Assembly (NCBI RefSeq): GCF_963662255.1 | Contig: NW_026912163.1 | Location: forward strand, 124,001-188,000 | From: Cinclus cinclus | Lineage: Eukaryota; Chordata; Aves; Passeriformes; Cinclidae | Length of the DNA stretch: 64,000 nucleotides | Reading direction: 5' to 3' | Part shown: in pieces, positions 56,053 to 64,000 of the stretch | Layout: each line of letters begins with the position of its first letter | Position numbering within the stretch: the stretch's first letter is position 1 | Position numbers and translations under genes: made by a program | The notes under the pieces: model-generated | What the model saw: only the letters and a program-made list of their open reading frames with translations | What the model was told of the DNA's origin: nothing | Database searches by the model: none

Positions 56053-57721
56053 TTAACTCACCCCCCCCACCCCCCATCTCTGCAACTCCCTCCCAATGTC
56101 ATCCCATGATTGGCCAAGAAAGACAAGAGCAAGCTGAATTTTCACCTGTTCTGCATCTACCTGGAGGTCAGTATATTTCCTGGCTGCTTCCCCAAGTCCT
56201 TCCAGAAAGGCAGCTGGAGACTCCCCCCTTTCTTGCCTGATCTCATATAATTTGGACCAATTCACAGTCCCAGGCATGGCACCCTGAACCCCCCCACCTA
56301 CATCCACCCTCGATATTTCCTCAGCCCCATCATATCCACTCCAGGTGGGCTACTAGGATGCCACAATGGGTCCACAGTAGGAAAGTTATAATCCAAAGTC
56401 CCATTGCAAATTTCTTCTCTCACCCTTTCCCTGGCTGCACTAACTACCATTTCCTTTTGGTAGAGGCCATTAGAGTATCTAATATAACTTGGATGTCATC
56501 CCAGTCCAGATTTTGAGTTTTCAGAATAATTTTCACTACTCTGGCCACTTTATCAGGGTTTTCTCTGTAAGTCCAAGCTGACTGCTTCCAAATTACTAAA
56601 TCTCCTGGGGAAAAGAGTACATTTACAAAAAACGGTCTGTCCACTCCCGCTCATTGTCTCAAAGGGGCAACTACAGTTCTCTTTTGTTTGTCTGATCTTA
56701 ATAAACCCTCTCTTGTTTTAGACCAAGCCGGGGCTAATTTTAATCATGTCCAACGAGCAATAGGGGTTAGTGGTTTATCTTCATCGCTCCCACTACTATC
56801 TACTCCTTTTGCACCCTCCCCATATCTCTGTATTACAGTTACATCTTGGTCACTTTCTGGGGAAGGAGGGGCAGGTGAAGACAGCAAAGAGGGTACAGGA
56901 AGATAGGAGCAGGTGAAGGAGGCGTTGGAGGGAGAGGAGGGTATCCCTGAGCAGGAGTAGGTGAGGGAGGAGGGTATCCCTGAGCAGGAGTAGGTGAGGG
57001 AGGAGGGTATCCCTGAGCACGAGTAGGTGAGGGAGGAGGGTATCTTTTGGCAGGGGGGTGTAAGTGGGTCAGGTGAAATAGGGTCAGGTGAGGTAGGGTC
57101 AGATTCCCTTGATGCCGTGAGGGCTACCAGCAATTCACCATCTATATCATTTTTCCAATATAAACTTTCATCCAATGCCAGGTGTTCTAAACAACGCTTC
57201 CCTTGGACACAACCCATGCAATTATTGTTTTCAGGTATTTTAACAATCATTAACCCACACTGAGCCAGCCACTCTGGTTTTTCCTGCAAACAGGAAAACA
57301 AATCAATGTACAGAACTTCATCCAATCTCCTCTCCTGTTTACAAAACATCAATAACTGTGAAATCATGTCATATTGCAAAGAACCGTTTTTCAGCCACGT
57401 TTTCCTTTTTTTTTCTCTCTTTTTTTAACCTTTTTTAATTTTTTATTTTATATGCAAGACATATTTTGGCCACCAAGTGTTGCAATAATCAATCAACTTA
57501 ACCTTACGTAACTCGTGCCCAAAATTACCTTCCTTCCAATGTGCTATTAAGCACCCCAAAGGATAAGTGTGTAGTATGGGGGCATTGCCGCCCAAAATCC
57601 ATTTGAACTTCTCCATGTTACAGCTATAATAGACCCCTGATGCTGAACCTGCAATGCTTTTGCGATTGACTGACAGACGGTGCCTAGGCAATACCAGGAA
57701 TTCCTTAGCCCAACAACACAC
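56053..57721 (-). pseudogene. gag: ERV3 gag
   Basis: Minus-strand pieces give matrix (57,700 down to about 57,250, including LDEVLYIDLFSCLQ), a Ser/Pro-rich linker with three 11-residue repeats, and capsid in two frames (56,644-56,444 with FSPGDLVIWK; 56,307-56,053 with ESPAAFLEGLGEAARKY, the major homology region). No zinc knuckle was seen. It is gammaretrovirus-like in layout. Confidence 0.75.
56940..57045. repeat. 33-bp tandem repeat in the ERV3 gag linker
   Basis: Three nearly perfect 33-bp units begin at 56,940, 56,973 and 57,006, and a fourth is partial. The unit length is a multiple of three and preserves the frame, encoding the 11-residue unit GIPSSLTYSCS. Confidence 0.9.
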
Positions 57722-57893
57722 AGCTTTCGCTGCGTCTAACTGGCAGGCAACCAGACCAGATTAAAAGAACCTTACCTTTCTCCAGGGGACGTTGTCAGCG
57801 GTGGGGGGTCCTGGTGCCGATGGGCTCCCCGAGAATCCCTTGGTGCCGGCTGGAGCGTGATCAGGTCATGGGGTCATCAGCAGCACTCACAAG

Positions 57894-57911
57894 GTCCCAT
57901 CTGGGTCACCA
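57894..57911 (-). other. ERV3 primer binding site, tRNA uncertain
   Basis: The minus strand reads TGGTGACCCAGATGGGAC three bases after the LTR. The first nine bases match the tRNA-Trp-type site and the rest do not. A strong splice donor AAAGGTAAGG lies downstream near 57,770, as expected for an env subgenomic message. Confidence 0.5.
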
Positions 57912-57914
57912 AAA

Positions 57915-58376
57915 TGTTAGCGTGGAAACATATAATCACAGGATGATTATATGCAGGTGCTTTTATTGAAGAGCTCTGGGAACTGGGCTACAAACCCAAA
58001 TCTGACCCCAACATGGATTTGAGATGAACATGATTTTATACCCTTTTAATTATGTAACTATATATTAATTATTAAACTCATATTGTTCTATTGTATACAT
58101 TGATCTTATCCAAGCATGAATTACTCTAATTTTCATCAGGTCCTCCAAACACCTTTTCTCATGATTCTTATTACAATTAAACAATAACTATATTCAACTA
58201 CCAAACAATCGTATCATTTATCATACGGTGATTACACAGGTGCAGTTTCACCTGATCTAATTTGTTCCCAGGGCCTAGTTCCCATTCCCAGGGCCTAGTT
58301 CCCCAGGCCTACCTTACCATCCACTAAATTTATACAATTCCCATGATTTTAGAAACATTTTAACCCTATGCTATCA
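57915..58376 (-). repeat. ERV3 5' LTR
   Basis: 462-bp repeat starting TGTTAGCG and ending GCTATCA on the plus strand, partner of 50,509-50,965. Confidence 0.9.
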
Positions 58377-59040
58377 CCTTCAAGGTGGTTTTAAGCAGCC
58401 CATTGCACCGTTCCACTTTCCCAGCCGCTGGTGCGTGATAAGGAATGTGGTACACCCACTCGATGCCGTGTTCTCTGGCCCAGGTGCTTATGAGGCTGTT
58501 CTTGAAATGAGTCCCATTGTCTGACTCAATTCTCTCAGGGGTACCATGTCTCCAAAGGACTTGTTTTTCCAGGCCCAGGATGGTGTTGCGGGCAGTGGCA
58601 TGAGGCACAGGGTAGGTCTCCAACCATCCAGTGGTGGCTTCTACCATGGTCAGCACGTAACACTTGCCTTGGCGTGTCTGAGGCAGTGTGATGTAGTCAA
58701 TCTGCCAGGCCTCCCCATACTTATATTTGGACCACCGCCCCCCATACCAGAGGGGCTTCACTCGCTTGGCTTGCTTGATGGCAGCACACATCTCATAGTC
58801 ATGGATAACCTGGGAAATACTGTCCATGGTGAGATCCACCCCTCTATCTCATACCCACTTATAGGTGGCATCTCTGCCCTGATGACCTGAGGCATCATGG
58901 GCCCATCGAGCCAGGAACAATTCTCCCTTGTGTTGCCAGTCTAAGTCTATCTGTGACACCTCTATCCTTGCAGCCTGATCTGCCTGCTCGTTGTGTCAGT
59001 GCTCCACATTAGCCCAACTCTTGGGGACATGGGCATCTAC
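58377..59040 (-). pseudogene. pol: ERVL-like RNase H end and integrase fragment
   Basis: The minus strand encodes the end of RNase H (VPKSWANVEH, stop, HNEQADQAA), then the integrase N-terminus (WAHDASGHQG, EMCAAIKQ) and catalytic core. The core has WQIDYITLPQTRQGK, ESDNGTHFKN and HAPAAGKVERCNGLLKTTLK, with Asp, Asp and Glu all present. The Cys pair is incomplete (Tyr where the first Cys is usual) and two stops interrupt it. The domain ends exactly at the ERV3 LTR and does not resume on its other side. Confidence 0.85.
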
Positions 59041-59739
59041 ATGATGGACATTAAATATGTTAATGATTTTGGGAGAAAGGATTATAATATGTATCTTTAT
59101 TCCAGGAAAATCAGTGAATATGTATATAAAATAGAGTATAAAAACAGAAGCATTTTCTATTATCACTGTGTGAGTTTGCTGGAGTTATGCCCCACACATC
59201 CAGCCAAATAACGCCTGCTTTCTACAGGAAAACACAGGAGACTGCTCCTCAAACATAGGGCTGAAATGCACAGAAAGAGAATGCTCACAAAATTGCACCA
59301 AACTGTTTCCAAGCCACCAAAATCCCTGAAATGTAATCAGACAGTTTAATTTAAACAGCAGAATGGGACAGACTCCTTTGCTTTGCAAAGAACAAGTACA
59401 ATATATCTACTTAAGACAATTCCTTCTGGAATAACACATTCCTCAACTTCTCCTGAAACTGGGATTTTATACTAAATACAGACATGACTTTTTTTTTCCA
59501 ACCTGACTTTCACGGCAGTCCACTTTTGCCCTGTGAGTCTCACCTTAAAGAGCTTTTGTAAAGATTGTTTTATCTGCAATGTCTTTGTGCCTGTATATGG
59601 GAAGTATTTTTAATTATTCTTTTAACCATTGCTGCCCTCAGAGTGGGTTTGCCTGAGGAGAATAGAAGCTCAGACATGCGGGTGTGAGCAGGCTGCTTCC
59701 CCTGGAGTAATCAAAGTATACACAGAGCTCACATCTGGG
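59041..59739. other. AT-rich intergenic stretch, nothing recognised
   Basis: No open frame of note, no clear repeat ends and no known element were seen. A T-run lies at about 59,489-59,498. Confidence 0.7.
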
Positions 59740-60995
59740 ATTTGAGAGGTCCCAGCTGGCTGGAATCTGGCAAATGTACAAATGTCAAGGAGGACAAGAA
59801 GGGGGACCCCAGACACTCCAGGCCAGTCAGTCTCATTTCAATACCAAATAAAATAATGGAAAAGTTTATTCTGGGAAGTATTGAAAAACACCTGGAGGAC
59901 AATACAGGCATCAGTCAGAGTCAGCATGGCTTCATGAGGGGAAGGTCCTGCTGGTGAAGTCTGATTTCCTTCTACAACAGGGTAAAACACATCAGTTGAT
60001 GCAGGAAAGCCAGCACATGGAATCTTTCTGGATTTCAGCAAAGCTTTTGGTACTGTGTCTCCCAGAATGCTTCTGGACAAAGTGTCCAGCACACAGCTGA
60101 ATAAACACATTGTGGGATGGGCAAGCAACTGGCTCAGGGGTCAGGCACCAAGGGTGGCAGTGACTGCGGTGACACCACACTGACAGTGGTCACCAGTGGG
60201 TTCTGCAGGGCTCCACTGCCAGCCCCGGCTCTTCAACATCTTCCTTAAGGACCTGAACACAGGGCTTGAAGGGATAATCAGTGAATTTACTGATGACACT
60301 AAACTGGGAGGAGCCGTCACCTGCCTGGAGGTCAGAGAGGCTCTGCAGAGAGACCTCACAGCTAGAGATGGGCAATCACCAACTGTGGAGTTTAACAAGG
60401 GCAGTGTCAGATTCTGCCCCTGGGATGGGGCACCCCTGCCTTGGTGTATGGACCAGGAAGGAGAGGCTGGAGAGCAGCTGTGGGGAGGGACCCAGGGGTC
60501 CTGGCCAAGGGCAAGTGGAACATGAGTCAGCAGTGCCCTGGCAGTCCAAAGTGCCACCATGTCCTGGGGCAGCAGGCCCAGCATCAGCAGCCGGGCCAGG
60601 GAGGGGATTGTCATGCTCTGCTCTGCACTGGGGTGGCCTCACCTTGAGGGACAGCACAACATAGAGAAGACATAAAGCCATTGCAGAGTGTCCAGAGGAT
60701 AATAGCAATCTCTTCACTCTCATGAGCAGGGACAGGACTCGAGGAAATGGCTGGAGCTGAGTCAGAGGAGGCTTAGGTTGAATATTAGGAAAATCTTTTT
60801 CACCTAGAGGGGGCTTGAGCACTGGAACAGGGTCCCCAGAGAAGTGGTCCCAGCCCCAATTCTGTCTTGGGACAAGAAGCATTTGGACAGTGCTCTCAGG
60901 ACCATAGTGGAATTGTTGCGGTGTCCTGTGCAGGGACAGGAGTTGGACTCAATGATCCTGATGGGTCCCTTCCAACTCAGCACATTCTCTGAAAT
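59740..60995 (+). mobile_element. CR1 LINE, 5'-truncated, degenerate
   Basis: The sequence encodes broken reverse transcriptase segments, with FTDDTKLGG corresponding to the polymerase catalytic motif of CR1 and an HGFMRGRSC segment upstream. It ends in the typical CR1 3' tail (GTCCCTTCCAACTCAG) with a mutated terminal octamer. Many stops and frameshifts show that it is old. CR1 is the dominant non-LTR retrotransposon of birds and other reptiles. Confidence 0.9.
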
Positions 60996-61045
60996 TACTT
61001 CAGCATCCAGCACTCAACTTCCATTCCAGAATAACTCACCTGCCC

Positions 61046-61421
61046 TGTAGAGGAGATGAATCTCTCTGCAAACAGCCCTTCAACAGTCCCCTGGAACCTC
61101 CTTTGAGATAAGAAAAACTACTTGCTTCGAATGACTCATGTTATAAAAATGCAAGCTCTTCCTATCTTTTTAGAATATTACTGGTTGGGTTTGGTTCTTT
61201 ATAATTGGTTGTCCCAAACAAAGAAAGATAATGTAGTTAGCCAAAATGTGTTTACCCTGTTTTCCATTGGTTTACTTGTGATCCCCCCAAAACCTATAAA
61301 ACTACATGTGTGATCCCCTATCTTTGGATTTGTAGCCTGACCCCTTCACGGACAATAATAAAGCCTGTGGAAAAAAGTCTGAGCTGCTCTCCCGGTCTTT
61401 TTATGCCGGCTGGAAACTACA
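61046..61421 (+). repeat. Probable solo LTR
   Basis: The segment starts TGTAGAGG and ends AAACTACA. It contains a TATA-like CCTATAAAAC near 61,295 and AATAAAGCC near 61,359, with about 60 bp following. Flanking bases (TGCCC and GGTTT) do not form a target duplication, so the ends may be wrong. Confidence 0.55.
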
Positions 61422-61970
61422 GGTTTCTGTGAGAAACCATGAAGCTAAGTGCCTGAAAGGCCAGCGCTCACAAACCTTGTCACTTTCCCCTGCCCAACAA
61501 CACGGCAGGGGACACAACAAAAAGTTACACTGTCCCATCCTGTGTCCCCAGCTCTGCCCTGGCACTGCTGTCGCCGTGTCCCCTCCTCCTGCCCACAGGG
61601 CGCAGGTACAGCTGCAGGGATGGCCTTGTCCCTTGTGTCCCCTCAAGACCCCACGGCTCCTTGGGCACCTTGGAGGGGACAGAAAACACCCTCTGGATCA
61701 GCGCCCAGTGCACGCTGCCCTTGGGGACACCCCTGTCACCAGCCCTGTCGCTGTCGGGGTGGCTGTAGGAGCGTTTCCAGCCCTGCAGCCGCTCCCAGCG
61801 CTGGCTCCCCAGGGACCCCCCGCCCCTTTTGGGGTCCCCTCCTGGGGTGGTGGCGGCCACAGTGTGCCACTTGTAGGTCTTCAGTAGTGCGGGGGGGGCT
61901 CAGGGGTGTCCGGGGGGGCTCACACCTCCATGTGTGGTGGCGGGGAGTCAATTTTGGGGAGTTCAGGGGC
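61422..61970. other. GC-rich stretch with an unidentified open frame
   Basis: On the minus strand a frame open from about 61,890 to 61,525 includes YKWHTVAAT and SQRWERLQGWKRSYSHPDSD. I do not recognise it and see no convincing splice sites. It may be noncoding sequence of a gene-dense microchromosome-like region. Confidence 0.3.
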
Positions 61971-62340
61971 TGCATTTGCTGGCGGCATCATGCGGGAAGT
62001 CATTTTGGGGGGACCAGGGGTTGGATTTGGGGCTGGTGGGATGGGGAGAGGAATTTTGGGCTTGGATTTGGGGTTGGTGGGACAGGGGAGGCATTTTGGG
62101 GACTGAATTTGGGAGTGATGGGGTAGGGAGAATAATTTGGGTGGGTCCAGGAGCTGCATTTGCTGGCGGCATCATGCGGGAAGTCATTTTGGGGGGACCA
62201 GGGGTTGGATTTGGGGCTGGTGGGATGGGGAGAGGAATTTTGGGCTTGGATTTGGTGTTGGTGGGACAGGGGAGGCATTTTGGGGACAGATTTGGGAGTG
62301 ATGGGGTAGGGAGAATAATTTGGGTGGGTCCAGGAGCTGG
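61971..62340. repeat. 185-bp tandem duplication, G-rich
   Basis: Two copies begin at the TGCATTTGCTGGCGGCATC landmark at 61,971 and 62,156. Within each copy are shorter TTGGGG-type subrepeats. The composition is strongly asymmetric, with G-runs on the plus strand. Confidence 0.9.
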
Positions 62341-63426
62341 ATTTGAGGGTGGTGGTGGGAAGCATCCCCAGCCTGGAATCCCCACCTTGAAGGGTCCCAA
62401 ATTTCCTGACCACCCAGGGGTTCCAAATTTTTGGGTTCTCCTGCCCACCCATGCCAGCCTCCCGCAGCCTCCACCCCTGCTGGGGACAGGGTGACAGGTG
62501 TCCCGCTACCCCTATGCCCCAAGTGCAGGAGGGACTGGAGGCATTTCTGTTGCGCCCCAACCACACTTCCCTTCCCCCCTACACCTTGGGGATACCCCTG
62601 ACCACCTCTTTATCACCCTGGGGTGCCCCTCCGTCAGGGGGTGCTTGGTCACACCGCAGGACCCCCTCTCTGTGCAATCCCCGAGGTGGGGGTGGTGGCA
62701 ACATTTTTGGGGTCACTCCCGACCATTTCCTTTTCCCTGCATCATCCTGAGGATGCTGCACCACCCCACATCACCCCCCCCCCCCCCAAACACTGCCCCT
62801 GCCACAGCATTCCCTGAAGGGACCTTGGGGACTGTCCCCATGTCCTCCCCTCCCCCCTGACCCCCCGTGGTACCTCCACTGCTCCACCTGTGCTTGGCCC
62901 CAGTTCCTGTCGCGACCTCCCCATGTAAACGGGCAGGAGTTTCAGTCACATCCTCACCTCCTCCTCCTTCTCCTGCGGTGGACTCACTGGTGACACCAGA
63001 AGAACACCACGGGTCACCCTTCGAGGGGACTGCAGAGTCACGGTGGCTCCTGGAGTCCCCCTGGTGTGACAGCTGAGGGGCCTGAGATCCTGCGGTGACA
63101 ATCTGGGGGTTGGGTGCTTGTTTTGGAATCTCCAGGGTGGATCCCTAGGTCCTGAAGTCCCCTCCCACCACCATACTCACCCCCCCCAGCTCATGCCTCA
63201 GTTTCCTCCTCACTCTGCAGGGACTACCCAGAGCTGATGTTCTGATACTGGGTTTATTTTGGGGTGTTTGGGGTTGGGGCAACTGGAATGGGCTGGTGGA
63301 CCAGTGAGGCTGGCCAGGACATTGCCAGGCTGGTGATCATCTGTGCTGGGGGCTGGCCAGGCTGGGGGTCTGCAGGACCAAGGGTTGTCCAGACCAATGT
63401 CCAGCTGGGATCTACCCAGAGCATTG
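62341..63426. other. GC-rich intergenic sequence, no gene recognised
   Basis: C-runs at 62,777-62,788 and 63,180-63,188 and several open frames on both strands are present, none with recognisable motifs. Confidence 0.5.
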
Positions 63427-63520
63427 TCCATCCAGAGTGGGATCCATGGCTCTGGTGTCCATCTGAACCAGTGTCCAGCTGGTATCCATGGCTCTGGTGT
63501 CCATCAGGACCAGTGTCTAA
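63427..63520. repeat. Short tandem duplication (~45 bp)
   Basis: ATCCATGGCTCTGGTGTCCA occurs twice, at about 63,441 and 63,484, with related flanks. Confidence 0.75.
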
Positions 63521-63630
63521 CCTCTCCTGCCCCCATCCATCCCAGACTCCCTGGCCAGGGATACTCCTCACTGCAGAGTGGACAAGACCCACGGTCAGTC
63601 CCAAGATGACCCCAAACTCCCTCCCACCAG

Positions 63631-63709
63631 GAACTGCATTGAGCAGCGCTTTGCCATGGCCAAGATGAAGGTGCTGGTGGCACTGTGGTGGCACAAGTGG
63701 TGGCATTGA
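63631..63709 (+). pseudogene. Orphan CYP4-type cytochrome P450 exon fragment
   Basis: After a good acceptor (CTCCCACCAG), the phase-1 frame reads NCIEQRFAMAKMKVLVAL. This matches the haem-binding exon of CYP4-family monooxygenases, which in vertebrates begins at the haem-ligand Cys region after GPR. The invariant-type Gly after Cys-Ile is replaced by Glu. The expected ...LTLLRF continuation is lost: the frame reads WWHKWWH and stops at 63,707. No upstream P450 exons were found, so it is probably a relic, although a downstream gene outside the window cannot be excluded. Confidence 0.5.
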
Positions 63710-63714
63710 TGCCA

Positions 63715-63950
63715 TCCCAGTTCATGTCCCCATCCACGTCCCCCCATATCCATATTCCCCATGTTCCTACTCATGTCCATGTACCCTCATGTCCATGTCC
63801 CCTTACCCAGGGCTGTGTCCTTACATGTCCTCACACATCCCCACCCATGTCTTTGTCCTGCCACGTCTCCATCCATGGCCATGTACCCATCCATGTCCAC
63901 GTCTCCCATTTCCCCATCCATGTCATTGTCCACCACGTGTCCTGATTCAT
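63715..63950. repeat. Degenerate CATGTCC/CCATCC minisatellite
   Basis: Many imperfect 6-12-bp units built on CATGTCC and CCCATCCATGTC fill this stretch to near the window end. Confidence 0.85.
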
Positions 63951-64000
63951 GCCTTAGTACAATGACTTTACCCCGATTTTGGGTGTTTTTAACGACAAAG

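Larger units (their letters stand above)
50509..58376 (-). mobile_element. ERV3: complete class I provirus with defective genes and mismatched flanks
   Basis: A 7.9-kb gammaretrovirus-like provirus on the minus strand has LTRs of 457 and 462 bp, bounded by TGTTAGC and GCTATCA. It has a polypurine tract, gag, pol and env, all with stops or shifts. The flanking bases do not match (CCACCC on the left, CCTTCA on the right). The left flank is ERV1 gag and the right flank is an ERVL-like integrase. A simple insertion would have the same host sequence on both sides, so a rearrangement has occurred. Confidence 0.9.

Noticed and set aside
50509..58376. ERV3 as an ordinary insertion into ERV1
   Set aside because: The right flank is not ERV1 and no target duplication matches.
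61525..61890. Host exon on the minus strand
   Set aside because: An open frame of about 110 codons without recognisable family, splice signals or neighbouring exons.

Overview
The window looks like bird nuclear DNA, most likely from a songbird. The grounds are a CR1 retrotransposon tail, a family-14-type (avian expanded clade) olfactory receptor, a PIM1-like kinase of the kind amplified in passerines, and several avian-type endogenous retroviruses (ERVs). Host genes are few: one apparently intact PIM-like kinase, two identical broken olfactory receptor copies, a deleted PIM fragment and an orphan CYP4-type exon. I see no RNA genes and no prokaryotic features. The species and chromosome are inference. 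The ERV load and palindromic amplicons would suit a W, another sex-linked region or a microchromosome.

The main structure is a large inverted duplication. Three building blocks recur: A (1-4,108 forward; 12,580-16,898 reverse; 31,057-35,179 forward), B (8,631-12,579 forward; 35,180-39,128 reverse) and C (16,899-20,694; 27,263-31,056 reverse). The order is A | ERV1 fragment | B | A' | C | PIM spacer | C' | A | B' | ERV1. The left arm (about 6,795-20,694) mirrors the right arm (27,263-50,508) once two later insertions in the right arm are removed. The unduplicated spacer (20,695-27,262) carries the PIM-like gene. Block A at the left edge is a third copy, so the amplicon probably continues beyond position 1.

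The right arm runs into a nest of retroviral elements. ERV1 (class I, tRNA-Phe-like primer site) starts at 39,129. Its leader is interrupted by a solo LTR (39,595-40,045) and by a complete class II provirus, ERV2 (40,409-49,445; tRNA-Asn primer site, 645-bp LTRs, 6-bp target duplication). ERV1 resumes and ends at 50,508 against a complete class I provirus, ERV3 (50,509-58,376). The other flank of ERV3 is an unrelated ERVL-like integrase (58,377-59,040), so its two flanks do not match. All retroviral reading frames I checked contain stops, frameshifts or deletions.

From 59,040 to the end the sequence is non-palindromic: an AT-rich stretch, a CR1 fragment, an LTR-like piece, G-rich minisatellites and a CYP4-type exon remnant.
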